From NCBI GenBank assembly GCA_002011425.1, contig MTNJ01000034.1, positions 6,130 to 70,129 of the forward strand: DNA of 64,000 bases, written 5' to 3'. The notes beneath the pieces were generated by a model. The model saw nothing but the letters and a program-made list of their open reading frames with translations. It made no database searches and had not been told where the DNA came from. Numbering within the stretch: position 1 is the stretch's first letter; each line of letters starts with the position of its first letter. Origin of the DNA: Candidatus Acetothermia bacterium JdFR-48. GTDB lineage: Bacteria; Bipolaricaulota; Bipolaricaulia; Bipolaricaulales; Bipolaricaulaceae. Both the position numbers and the translations under genes were made by a program. Below are positions 11,928 to 19,932 of this stretch, in pieces.

Positions 11928-13130
11928 ATGAAGCCCTCTCTCGTCCGCCCCCAGGGGAAACTCGTGGTGCGTCTCTGGCCCCTGATCGCGGTCCAGCTTC
12001 TCACCGGGGCCGGGTTCTCGCTTTCACTCCCTTTCCTCTCCCTCTACCTCTACCAGGAGCGGGGGCTTCCCATGGGACTCGTGGGGACGATCATGCTGGG
12101 GTCCGCCGTGGCCGCCGCCCTGGCCCGCATCGTGGGCGGGGAGCTCTCCGACAAGCTGGGCCGGAGGCCCGTGCTTCTGGGGGCCCTATCCCTGCGGATA
12201 TTCCTCTTCCTCGGACTCGCCGCCTCCGTGCACTACGGACTGTGGATTGTCCTCATCGCGGCCCTCTACTTCGGGGTCCGATTCTCCGGGGCGTTTGCCA
12301 TGCCGGCGATCGCCGCCATGGTGGCGGACCTCTCTTCCGAAGAGGAACGGATGCGGGCCTATGGGATCCTACGGGTGGGGGCCAACGTAGGTTGGGCATT
12401 GGGGCCCTCGGTCGGGGGTTTCCTCAAGGCGTTCCTCCCCTATGCAGCTCTATTCCTCCTCACCGCAGCGGTCTCCGGTGCCTGCACCTTGTTAGCCCTC
12501 GTCTCCCTGCGGGAGTCGCTCCGCGGGACGGGGGAGCGGCGCGAGGGTTTCTCGGCGGTCCTCTCCTCGCTGCGCGACCCGCGCTTCCGGGGTTTCATCC
12601 TCCTCTCCCTGCTCGTCCTCCTCGTTGCGGGCCAGCTCATCTCCACCCTGTCCGTCTTCGCTGTGGACCGCCTCGGCCTTTCCACGGCCCACTTCGGCGC
12701 CATGCTCACCCTGAACGGCCTCTTGGTCGTGGCACTCCAGTACCCCCTGGCCAGGGTCTTCGAACGCCGGCGTCGGAACCTGGTGTTGGCGCTTGGGGCT
12801 TGCCTCTATGGAGCGGGCTATTTTTCCATGGGGTGGTTGCGTGCTTTCTGGCCCCTCATGGGGTCGGTGGGGGTGGCCACGCTGGGGGAGATCATCTTCA
12901 TGCCCGCCTCGTTGGCGGTGGTGGCGCGGCTCGCGCCCCCGGCGGAGCGGGGCCGCTACATGGGCCTCTGGGGATTGGCGGAGTCGTTCGGGTGGTCCGC
13001 CGGTCCCCTCGTGGGCGGGGTACTCCTGGACCTCTTCCCGCAGGACCCGCAAGTCATGTGGGGAATCATCGCCTCACTGGGGTTCGTCGCGGCGCTCGGG
13101 TACCTCGGACGGCGCGACCTCAGGGAATGA
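11928..13130 (+). CDS. Major facilitator superfamily transporter
   Basis: A 400-residue protein with about twelve hydrophobic segments in two halves joined by the charged loop SLRESLRGTGERREG. The MFS loop 2-3 signature is visible as GGELSDKLGRRPVLLG, and GPSVGGFL in the fifth segment resembles the motif of drug and sugar exporters. The substrate cannot be told from sequence. The 3' end overlaps the convergent kinase gene by 11 bases. Confidence 0.92.
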   Translation: MKPSLVRPQGKLVVRLWPLIAVQLLTGAGFSLSLPFLSLYLYQERGLPMGLVGTIMLGSAVAAALARIVGGELSDKLGRRPVLLGALSLRIFLFLGLAASVHYGLWIVLIAALYFGVRFSGAFAMPAIAAMVADLSSEEERMRAYGILRVGANVGWALGPSVGGFLKAFLPYAALFLLTAAVSGACTLLALVSLRESLRGTGERREGFSAVLSSLRDPRFRGFILLSLLVLLVAGQLISTLSVFAVDRLGLSTAHFGAMLTLNGLLVVALQYPLARVFERRRRNLVLALGACLYGAGYFSMGWLRAFWPLMGSVGVATLGEIIFMPASLAVVARLAPPAERGRYMGLWGLAESFGWSAGPLVGGVLLDLFPQDPQVMWGIIASLGFVAALGYLGRRDLRE

Positions 13131-14100
13131 CGGAGCGGCCCAGCTCCCTCCCGGATGCCGTAACACGGAGGTGTCCCAGTTGGATGGCCTCGGGATATGT
13201 CCCCTCGGGGACACAACACACGAGGCCCTCCCGGTCGAGCGCGATTATTCGGCCGATCCCGAGGAACCGGCCGCCCGTGAAGCACCCGATGAGCCTGTCC
13301 TCGAGGTAGCTCTTGGGCACGAGGTACAGCTCCTCCAGCTCCCAGAACGACCGCACCGCACCGGCGGAGAGGGGCTTCCCCTCGATCACGGCGATCACCT
13401 CTTTCCCCAATCTCCGGGCGAACAGGACCTCGCACCCGAGCATCTTGGAGAGCGTATGGGGATCGAGGATCTCGCCGGCCCCGAGCAGGGTCTCCCGCCA
13501 GGCGACCTCGCCCCAACCGACCCGGACCTCGTGGCCCCGCTCGAACTCCCTGCGGAAGTTCTCCTCGCGCGTGTTAGCCCTTTCCTCGCGGGACTTCTGG
13601 CGTACCCCCGAGATCCGCACGGAAACGGACTCCATATTGCACGAAACCCGGAGGAGCTCGAGCTCCTCTCCCCGGGGGAGGAGGATCACGAGGTCGGGAT
13701 CCAGGGCCTCCACCAGGGCGAGCTTGTAAGCCCGGCCCGCCTGGCCGGAGATGTAGCCGTCGGTGTCAACCAGCACGGGGCGGCACGCCCGTTGGACCAT
13801 GCGCTTGGCGCCACAGAGGGCATAGAGGAGATGCCCCCGGGGCGTAGTATCCCCTACGAAGTAACCGTCACGCATGCCGGCTTCATAGGTGCCCAGAGTG
13901 ATAGCGGTGGGAGGGCCGATGACGGACTGACCCAAGTCCGCGTCCACTACCTCCCCGCCCACAAGGCGGTGGAGGGCGCGGGCGAGAGTGGTCTTCCCCA
14001 CGTCCACTCCACCGACGAGGAGCACGCATCCATCCGGCGGGACGCGTTCGGCAATACGAGACGCCACTTCTTCGACCGGTCCACTGTGGTCGATCTTCAT
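13120..14100 (-). CDS. Clp1/Grc3-type polynucleotide 5'-hydroxyl kinase
   Basis: A 326-residue P-loop kinase-like protein. Walker A is GGVDVGKTT with Lys36, followed by the family segment DADLGQSVIGPPT (residues 54-66), whose Asp and Gln act in phosphoryl transfer and nucleotide contact in the family, and then DTDGYISG (113-120). This order is that of Clp1/Grc3/NOL9 RNA 5'-kinases, which phosphorylate 5'-OH ends during RNA processing in eukaryotes and archaea. Bacterial copies are less common and their substrates are poorly known. The C-terminal 150 residues look like the family's accessory region. It has its own promoter and a strong leader hairpin. No RNA ligase or nuclease gene is adjacent. 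Confidence 0.85.
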   Translation of the reverse strand: MKIDHSGPVEEVASRIAERVPPDGCVLLVGGVDVGKTTLARALHRLVGGEVVDADLGQSVIGPPTAITLGTYEAGMRDGYFVGDTTPRGHLLYALCGAKRMVQRACRPVLVDTDGYISGQAGRAYKLALVEALDPDLVILLPRGEELELLRVSCNMESVSVRISGVRQKSREERANTREENFRREFERGHEVRVGWGEVAWRETLLGAGEILDPHTLSKMLGCEVLFARRLGKEVIAVIEGKPLSAGAVRSFWELEELYLVPKSYLEDRLIGCFTGGRFLGIGRIIALDREGLVCCVPEGTYPEAIQLGHLRVTASGRELGRSVIP

Positions 14101-14119
14101 CCCGTTTCACAATGGGAAG

Positions 14120-14189
14120 CTCCCTTCCGCCCCGGGGGAGGTGAGGCGTGCGGCGGGATGGGTGGGCACAAAACCGGGGCGGAAGGGAG
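14120..14189 (-). promoter_or_regulatory. Perfect 16-bp hairpin in the leader of the Clp1-type kinase mRNA
   Basis: CTCCCTTCCGCCCCGG (14120-14135) and its exact reverse complement (14174-14189) are separated by 38 bases. Read on the minus strand, the first arm begins only a few bases after the predicted transcription start near 14193, so the transcript would open with a very stable stem. The second arm ends about 20 bases before the start codon. No T-run follows on that strand, so it does not look like a terminator of upstream transcription. Confidence 0.7.
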
Positions 14190-14199
14190 ACCGAAAAAA

Positions 14200-14229
14200 A
14201 TTATATCGTTGACCCTCGGAGCCGTTCAA
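14200..14229 (-). promoter_or_regulatory. Sigma70-type promoter of the Clp1-type kinase gene
   Basis: On the minus strand, TTGAAC (14229-14224) and TATAAT (14205-14200) are 18 bases apart. The predicted start is near 14193, giving a leader of about 90 bases that contains the 16-bp hairpin. The -35 element touches the stop region of the TIM-barrel gene upstream. Confidence 0.65.
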
Positions 14230-14230
14230 T

Positions 14231-15007
14231 TCAGGCCTCCTGGAATATTTCCTCCATTAATTCCCGTGATTCCTCCATCCCCTCGGGGGCCATGAGCTCC
14301 AGGACCCAGAGCTCTGTCCCCTTGAGGCGGGGGAGAACCGCACGCAGGGGGATGGCGCCCCTCCCGAGGGAGAGGTGGTCGTCCCTCTCTCCCGCGTTGT
14401 CACTCACGTGAACCACGGCGATCCGCGGGGCGAGACGGGGAAGGAAGTCCAGTGCGGCGTCGCTATGGGCGGTCCATGCATGGCCGACGTCCAGGGTTCC
14501 CCGAAGTCCCAGCTCCTCCAACCAGGAGAGGTACTCCCCCAGGTCCCAAAGGTAGAGGTAGTGGAGGCGGGGATCGTTCTCGAGGCAGAGGGTGATCCCG
14601 CTGTCCTCCGCCCGGCGCTTGAGGCGCACGAGGGCCTCCCGGGCGGCGTCGAAGGGGATCTCCCCGGGGACACCGCTCGCCCGGTACCCAAGGTGCACGG
14701 TGATATGGCTGGCGCCGATGCGGGCCGCCAGTGCGATGGTTCGGGAGAGCTCCGCCTCCGCGAACTGCCGTGCCCCGGGATGACGCGAGATGAGGTTCAC
14801 GTCCCCGGTGGGCGCATGGAGCGAGAGGGCGAGTCCCTCCGCCGCTTCGCGTACGTCCCGCATGAGGCTCGGAGACCAGTCGCGTGGATGCCACGGGGGC
14901 TCACACAGGATCTCCACGCCCTGGAAACCCCGCTCCCGCGCGAGCCGTATCACCTCCGTCGGGGACTCGAGGTGCAAGGGCAACGTGGAAAAAGAGAGTA
15001 TCGCCAT
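14231..15007 (-). CDS. Sugar phosphate isomerase/epimerase-like TIM barrel
   Basis: A 258-residue protein of the xylose isomerase-like TIM-barrel (AP endonuclease 2) superfamily. Conserved metal-site strands are visible as LSLHAPTGD, ITVHLGY, LCLENDP, GTLDVGHAW and VVHVSDN. Members isomerise or epimerise sugars using a divalent metal; the substrate is unknown. The start has AAGGAGGG seven bases upstream and a TATAAT element at 15026-15031. It could also be a degraded endonuclease IV relative, but it is far from the nfo gene in this window. Confidence 0.85.
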   Translation of the reverse strand: MAILSFSTLPLHLESPTEVIRLARERGFQGVEILCEPPWHPRDWSPSLMRDVREAAEGLALSLHAPTGDVNLISRHPGARQFAEAELSRTIALAARIGASHITVHLGYRASGVPGEIPFDAAREALVRLKRRAEDSGITLCLENDPRLHYLYLWDLGEYLSWLEELGLRGTLDVGHAWTAHSDAALDFLPRLAPRIAVVHVSDNAGERDDHLSLGRGAIPLRAVLPRLKGTELWVLELMAPEGMEESRELMEEIFQEA

Positions 15008-15052
15008 AATCCCTCCTTGGACGCGATTATAAGGGAGTTCGCGTGGGAACCC

Positions 15053-15847
15053 TCAGCGTCGCCTCCTCCCCAGGGCTACGACGAAGATCGCGGCGGAGAG
15101 GAGGACGATGGTGGGGCCGGGGGGAGTGTTCAGGTAGAAGGAGACGGTGAGGCCACCGATCACCTCCCCAACCCCCAGTGCCGCGGAGAGAAAGAGGAGT
15201 CTGTGAAAATCCCGAACGAACTGGTAGACCGTGGCCGCGGGGATGACGAGTAACGCCGCGACGAGCACCGCCCCCACCACCCGCAGGGAAAGCACCACCG
15301 TGAGGGCGACGAGGGAGAGGAGGGCCCCCTGCAGAATTCCCACGGGGAAGCCCGCCACCTCGGCCATCACCGGGTCGAAGGTGACGAAGAGGAATTCTTT
15401 GTACAGGAGCGCGATCACCGAGATGACGGCCCCCGCGAGGGCGAAGCTCGCGACGAGGTCTGTGGAGCTCACGGCGAGGATGTTTCCGAAGAGGTACCCG
15501 AAGAGGTCGGCCCGATACCCGGGAACGAAACGCAGGAGGAAGATGCCCAACGCCATGGCGGTCGCGAACAAAATTCCGATGGCGACTTCCTCTTTGAGAT
15601 GTCCGCGCCGGGAGGTGTAGGCGATCCCCCAGGCCACGAGGAGCGAGAAGACCAGTGCCCCCCAGAGGGGGTTTACTCCCACGAGGATCGCGATGGCCAC
15701 GCCGCCGAAGGCGGCGTGGGCGATCCCCGCCCCGATGAACGAGAAACCTCGCAGGACCACGTACACCCCCACCGCCCCGGCAGTGGCCCCGATCAGGGCC
15801 CCGGCGATGAGGGCCCGTTGCATGAAGGCGTAAGCGAGGAAATTCAT
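15053..15847 (-). CDS. znuB: Zinc/manganese ABC transporter permease
   Basis: A 264-residue inner-membrane permease of the ABC-3 (ZnuB/MntB/TroC) family with about eight or nine hydrophobic segments. The stretch FSFIGAGIAHAAFGGVA is the family hallmark in the first third, and ALLVIPAATV lies near the end. ATG 15847 overlaps the ATPase gene stop by four bases; a longer in-frame form starts inside the ATPase gene and lacks the usual N-terminus. Metal choice between Zn and Mn cannot be read from this subunit. Confidence 0.93.
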   Translation of the reverse strand: MNFLAYAFMQRALIAGALIGATAGAVGVYVVLRGFSFIGAGIAHAAFGGVAIAILVGVNPLWGALVFSLLVAWGIAYTSRRGHLKEEVAIGILFATAMALGIFLLRFVPGYRADLFGYLFGNILAVSSTDLVASFALAGAVISVIALLYKEFLFVTFDPVMAEVAGFPVGILQGALLSLVALTVVLSLRVVGAVLVAALLVIPAATVYQFVRDFHRLLFLSAALGVGEVIGGLTVSFYLNTPPGPTIVLLSAAIFVVALGRRRR

Positions 15848-16641
15848 CGCTCGCCCTCCCGGCGGAACGCCCGGTGGGGCCGCACCACCATATGGGGGGC
15901 CCGGCCATGATGGAAGAAGAGGGCAGCGCATCCGTACATCTCCGCCAGGACCTCGTCGGTCACCACCTCTTCGGGGCGCCCGTGGACGACGAGCTTTCGG
16001 TTGATACAGGCCACTTTGTCCACGAACTGGGAGACGACCCCGATGTCGTGGGTCACCATCAGGATGGTGACGCCGCGCCCCTGGATTCGGTGCAGGAGGT
16101 CGTAGAAGCTCCCGCTCGCCGCGGGGTCGACCCCGGTGGTGGGCTCGTCCAAGAGGATCAAGTCCGGCCTCGCCGCCAGGGCTCGCGCCAGGAAAGCCCG
16201 TTGCCGCTGTCCCCCGGAGATTTCTCCGATCACTTTATCGGCCAGATCCCCTATGCCGACGAGTTCCATGGCTTCCAGGGCCGCGCGGCGGTCCGCGGCG
16301 GCCGGACGCCGCATCCACCCCAGGGCCCCGTAACGCCCCATGAGGACCACGTCGATCACCCGGATGGGGAAGCTGAGGTCGACCTCCTCTGTCTGGGGAA
16401 CGTACCCGATCCGTGCCCGGTCCCGGCCGAGCGCCCAGGGCGCCTTGCCGAAGACCCGAACCTCACCTTGCCCTGGCCGGATCAAGCCCAAGATCACCTT
16501 GAGGAGAGTGGTCTTCCCGGCCCCGTTCGGCCCCACCACGCTCACGAACTCCCCCTCTCCCACCGTCATGGTGATCCCCTCCAGGACGGTGTGGCCCCCG
16601 AGCTCCACCCAGACGTCGGAGAGCTCCACTACCGGCTTCAT
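15844..16641 (-). CDS. znuC: Zinc/manganese ABC transporter ATP-binding protein
   Basis: A 265-residue ABC ATPase of the metal-uptake group. Walker A is GPNGAGKTT, the signature is ISGGQRQR, Walker B is LILLDEPTTGVD and the switch histidine is in MVTHDIG. The C-terminus carries FFHHGRAPH, a histidine-rich tail of the kind seen in several ZnuC-like proteins. It overlaps both flanking genes by four bases, so the three transporter genes form one unit. Confidence 0.95.
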   Translation of the reverse strand: MKPVVELSDVWVELGGHTVLEGITMTVGEGEFVSVVGPNGAGKTTLLKVILGLIRPGQGEVRVFGKAPWALGRDRARIGYVPQTEEVDLSFPIRVIDVVLMGRYGALGWMRRPAAADRRAALEAMELVGIGDLADKVIGEISGGQRQRAFLARALAARPDLILLDEPTTGVDPAASGSFYDLLHRIQGRGVTILMVTHDIGVVSQFVDKVACINRKLVVHGRPEEVVTDEVLAEMYGCAALFFHHGRAPHMVVRPHRAFRREGER

Positions 16642-17468
16642 TTCAGCGCCTCCTCCATCCGGGAGAGGTTATAGCGCATGAGGGAGAGGTAGTCCTCGCG
16701 GCCGGGGAGACCGCCCAAGGGGTCGAGGGTGACGAGGGAGGCCCCGGTTTCCTGGGCGATGAGCTCCGCCACCCCCGGGGGGTGTTGCACCTCAACGAAT
16801 ATGGCCCTGACGCCCCGATCACGCATGAGTTCGATGATCTGGGCTACTTCCATGGGAGATGGTTCCCTTCCGGGGGAGGGGACGATCACCGCGAGCTGTT
16901 CGAGTCCGTAGCGGTGGGCGAAGTACGCCCACGCCCCGTGTAGGGCCACGAACTCTTTTCGAGCCCACCGAGACACGCGCTCCATTATCTCCTGGTGGAG
17001 GGAGAGGAGCTCAGTGATGTAGCGGGCGGCGTTCGCCTCGTAGTAAAGCCTCCCCGCGGGGTCAGCTCGCACGAGGGCCTCCCGGATCGTCGCGACCTGG
17101 AGCACGGCGTTCAGGGGATCGAGCCAGATGTGAGGGTCCCCGTCGATGGCCTCGATCCCCGCGGAGGTCGTCACCACCTCAAGGCCCGGGTTCTCCGCGG
17201 CGGAGAGCACGTCCGCGAGCCACCACTCGAGTCCCAGCCCCACGACCACGAGCAACCGGGCCTCGGCGAGGAATCGCATCTGCACCGGCTCTATCCGGTA
17301 GATATGGGGATCGGTCCCGGGGAGAACGAGGAGCTCCACCTCCGCCCGATCTCCCCCCACTTGGCGCACGAAATCGGCCAGGGGCGGGATGCTCACCGCC
17401 ACCTTCAGCTCGGCCCCGGAAAGCGCGAGGCCCATCGCGAAGAGGAAGAAAACGGTCCACGAGCGCAT
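16638..17468 (-). CDS. znuA: Zinc/manganese ABC transporter substrate-binding protein
   Basis: A 276-residue cluster A-I solute-binding protein with a signal peptide (RSWTVFFLFAMGLALSGAE) and no lipobox cysteine. Metal-ligand candidates are the histidines in GTDPHIYRI, DGDPHIWLDP and LHGAWAYFAHRYG, plus the acid in LVTLDPLGG. The usual His-rich loop of zinc-specific ZnuA is missing, so manganese is also possible. I chose ATG 17468 because the signal peptide begins there; an in-frame extension upstream covers the end of the NTPase gene. A palindrome, AGTTGCAACT, lies 23 bases ahead. Confidence 0.93.
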   Translation of the reverse strand: MRSWTVFFLFAMGLALSGAELKVAVSIPPLADFVRQVGGDRAEVELLVLPGTDPHIYRIEPVQMRFLAEARLLVVVGLGLEWWLADVLSAAENPGLEVVTTSAGIEAIDGDPHIWLDPLNAVLQVATIREALVRADPAGRLYYEANAARYITELLSLHQEIMERVSRWARKEFVALHGAWAYFAHRYGLEQLAVIVPSPGREPSPMEVAQIIELMRDRGVRAIFVEVQHPPGVAELIAQETGASLVTLDPLGGLPGREDYLSLMRYNLSRMEEALK

Positions 17469-17490
17469 CGGTATCACCCGCCGATTGTGA

Positions 17491-17500
17491 AGTTGCAACT
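17491..17500. promoter_or_regulatory. AGTTGCAACT palindrome upstream of znuA
   Basis: A perfect 10-base palindrome in the short gap between the NTPase gene and znuA, in a locally AT-rich stretch. It could be an operator for a metal-dependent repressor. The half-site AGTTGCA also occurs in the box cluster after the AAA+ ATPase gene. Confidence 0.35.
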
Positions 17501-17550
17501 CATTTTTACATTGTTCCGCCATCCAGGACAAGCCCTGTCCAATCAGCGGG

Positions 17551-18078
17551 TCACTCCTCCGGCTGGAGTTCGATGAGGCGGCTCCCTCCTGCGAGGCCGA
17601 GCCAGGCGAGGACATCTTCTACGAGGCGAGGCCGTACCGTGATGACGATCGGCTTTCGAGATTCCCTTACGGCACGGATTCCGGTGGCAAAACCATGGCC
17701 CTGGAGCTCGAGAGGCCCCACCTCGTCCACCACCGCTATCTCCGCCTCGCGTGCCGCCTGCAGGAGGGCCCTACAGGCGAACTCGAGGCCCTCGGGGGAG
17801 AAGTAAAAGCGACGGAACTTGATCCCCGGGGGCACAAGCGAACAGAGGATCCTCTCCTCACCACTCATGAGGTTGCGCACGCGGTAGGCCACGGTGGCCC
17901 CTCCTCGAGATACCCGGGGCGAGACAACCCCGCCCACCACGTGTCCCCTCCCCTCGAGGAGCCGAGCCACGGCGGCAGCTGTCTTCGTCTTTCCCGCTCC
18001 CACGGGCCCGATGACCACCAGGGCGGCAAATTTCCCCGTCACGAGATCCCGGAGCGCCTCTTCCCATTGGGAAAACAT
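17551..18078 (-). CDS. THEP1-type nucleoside-triphosphatase
   Basis: A 175-residue P-loop NTPase. Walker A is GPVGAGKTKT with Lys30, and the family hallmark VVDEVGPLELQGHGF forms Walker B. THEP1 proteins hydrolyse NTPs and some relatives phosphorylate nucleosides; the cellular role is unclear. The start ATG follows GGGGAGG with almost no spacing. It is divergent from the peroxidase-related gene and lies 82 bases ahead of znuA, so it may head the metal-uptake operon. Confidence 0.88.
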   Translation of the reverse strand: MFSQWEEALRDLVTGKFAALVVIGPVGAGKTKTAAAVARLLEGRGHVVGGVVSPRVSRGGATVAYRVRNLMSGEERILCSLVPPGIKFRRFYFSPEGLEFACRALLQAAREAEIAVVDEVGPLELQGHGFATGIRAVRESRKPIVITVRPRLVEDVLAWLGLAGGSRLIELQPEE

Positions 18079-18094
18079 CCTCCCCTTGTATCCT
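18067..18094 (+). promoter_or_regulatory. Possible promoter of the peroxidase-related gene
   Basis: TTGGGA (18067-18072) and TATCCT (18089-18094) with a 16-base spacer precede the gene at 18116, which also has GGAGG eight bases from its start. Both hexamers deviate from consensus. Confidence 0.35.
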
Positions 18095-18115
18095 AACCGA
18101 TGAAAGGAGGTCGAT

Positions 18116-18673
18116 ATGGTGTGGATCGAGGAGATCCCCGAAGCGGAAGCCCAGGGGAAACTAAGGGAGATCTATGAGCGGATCGTGGCCTCCCGGGGAA
18201 AGGTGGCGAACATCCTGCGGGTACAGAGCCTGCACCCGGAGGCCCTGGATGCACACCTCTCGCTGTACCTCGCGATCATGTTCTCCCCGAGCGGCCTCCC
18301 CCGGGAGGAGAGGGAGCTCATCGCCGTGGTCGTCTCGGCGGCGAACGGCTGTGGGTATTGTATCTCACACCACGCTGAGGCCCTCAGACATTACTGGGGC
18401 GATGAGGAGAGGGTACGGGATGCCGCGCGGGACTGGCGGTCGCTGGGGCTCCCCGAGCGAACGTGCCGGATCCTGGCCTACGCCGAGAAACTCACCCGGT
18501 TCCCCCACGAGGTGTGCGAGGGGGACGTGCGCTCCCTGCGGGAAGTGGGCCTCACGGACCGCGAGATCCTGGAGGTGGCCCTCGTCGCCTCCTACTTCAA
18601 CTTCGTGAATCGCATTGCCCTCGGGTTGGGCGTCGCGCCTTCGCCGGAGGAGGTGCGGGGCTACCGCCATTAG
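18116..18673 (+). CDS. Peroxidase-related (AhpD-fold) enzyme
   Basis: A 185-residue protein of the uncharacterised peroxidase-related group of the CMD/AhpD superfamily. The dithiol and histidine are in NGCGYCISHHAEA (Cys79, Cys82, His85/86), and a conserved second half contains LAYAEKLTRFP and VGLTDREILEV. It probably reduces peroxides or acts as a thiol-disulfide carrier, but no partner is encoded next to it. It appears to be a single-gene unit, divergent from the THEP1-like gene. Confidence 0.9.
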   Translation: MVWIEEIPEAEAQGKLREIYERIVASRGKVANILRVQSLHPEALDAHLSLYLAIMFSPSGLPREERELIAVVVSAANGCGYCISHHAEALRHYWGDEERVRDAARDWRSLGLPERTCRILAYAEKLTRFPHEVCEGDVRSLREVGLTDREILEVALVASYFNFVNRIALGLGVAPSPEEVRGYRH

Positions 18674-18768
18674 GGACATTTGTCCGTAATGTTTGACACG
18701 TATGTCCGCAGAATGCGGTACCTGTGAGGTTCCATCGGTGCCAAAACGGGCGTCCAATTGGGGCCAGG

Positions 18769-19869
18769 ATGCTCTACGCCGAAGTGGACCTCGTGACCCT
18801 ACGGGAGAACTTACGGCGGATCCGCGATCTCCTCGGGCACACGGGGTTTTTATTCGTGGTCAAGGGAGATGCCTACGGCCACGGCCTCGAGGAGGTTGCA
18901 GAGGCCGCGGCGGATCTCGTGGACTGGTTCGGGGTGGAATCGTTGGGCGAGGCCCGCCGGATCCGTGCCCGGGGTACGGAGAACCCCGTCCTCATAATGG
19001 TCCCACCACATCCGGAGGAGCTTCCCGCGGTGATCCGGGAGGGGTTCCATTTCGTGTTGGGGGACTGGGACCTCCTGCACGAGGCGGAACGCGCCGCCGG
19101 AGCGGCGGGGAGGCCCGCCTTCGTGCACATCCCCGTGGACACCGGGATGGGTCGCTACGGCTTCCTCCCGGAAGAGGTGGGGGGTTTGCTCTCAGAGCTG
19201 TCGCACTGCTTGAACGTCGAGGCGGTGGGCATCTACTCACACCTCTCCTCTGCCCACCGGGCTTCGGCGGACGACATCGCCTTCACTCGCACACAGATCG
19301 AGCTCTTCTTGGACTTGCTCCTGCGGCTCGAGCGCCGCGGGGCGAGGTTCCCCTGGGTACACCTCGCCAACTCCCCGGGCCTCCTCTCCTTCCCGGAGAC
19401 CTCGTTTGAACCCTTCAACCTGGTCCGGGTCGGCGCCGCCGCCTACGGTTACGTGGACGAGTTCTGGCGGAAGTGGGGCCTGCGCCCCATATCCCGGGTG
19501 CAGAGCCGCGTCGTCTCCGTGCGGAACGTGCGAACTGGTTGGCCCGTGGGATATGAGCGACGCTACGTGACCCGGCGTCCCACGCGGGTGGCGCTCCTGG
19601 GCGTGGGTTATCGCCACGGCTTGAACGAGTCCATCAGATGGGCGTGGATCGAGGGCCAGAGGGCCCCTCTCATCGGGAGGCTCGGGATGGACAGCGCCGC
19701 CTTGGACGTCACCGAGATTCCCGGGGTTCGACGGGGCACGGAGGTCCTTCTCTCCGACGGGAGCGGCGAGAACATGGAGGGTTGGATCCTTCCCGCCCTC
19801 GTCCCCATGCTCTCGCGGGCTGAGAAGACCTGGGTGAAGGTCCCCCCCTCACCGGTGGGCGCGAAATAG
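18769..19869 (+). CDS. alr: Alanine racemase
   Basis: A 366-residue PLP-dependent racemase that makes D-alanine for peptidoglycan. The PLP lysine is Lys32 in VVKGDAYGHG; VDTGMGRYG, RVGAAAYGY and the VGYRHG segment with the second catalytic tyrosine follow in order, and GRLGMDS matches the C-terminal domain. The usual VGYADG reads VGYRHG here. ATG 18769 was chosen because the protein then begins at the normal family position; an in-frame ATG at 18724 would add 15 residues. No ddl or mur genes are adjacent. Confidence 0.94.
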   Translation: MLYAEVDLVTLRENLRRIRDLLGHTGFLFVVKGDAYGHGLEEVAEAAADLVDWFGVESLGEARRIRARGTENPVLIMVPPHPEELPAVIREGFHFVLGDWDLLHEAERAAGAAGRPAFVHIPVDTGMGRYGFLPEEVGGLLSELSHCLNVEAVGIYSHLSSAHRASADDIAFTRTQIELFLDLLLRLERRGARFPWVHLANSPGLLSFPETSFEPFNLVRVGAAAYGYVDEFWRKWGLRPISRVQSRVVSVRNVRTGWPVGYERRYVTRRPTRVALLGVGYRHGLNESIRWAWIEGQRAPLIGRLGMDSAALDVTEIPGVRRGTEVLLSDGSGENMEGWILPALVPMLSRAEKTWVKVPPSPVGAK

Positions 19870-19932
19870 ATCCTGACCGCCCGCCACGCCTCGAGGGAAT
19901 CGCGCCGGTTTCGGCTGTAGAATCGGATCGAC

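Noticed and set aside
14120-14189. The 16-bp inverted repeat as a terminator of the TIM-barrel gene
   Set aside because: On the minus strand it is followed by CTTCCCATTG, not a T-run, and a better promoter lies immediately upstream of it, so a leader hairpin is the better reading.
18674-18768. TTGACA near 18692 as a promoter of alr
   Set aside because: No acceptable -10 hexamer occurs at 16-18 bases; the nearest candidate is 20 bases away and poor.
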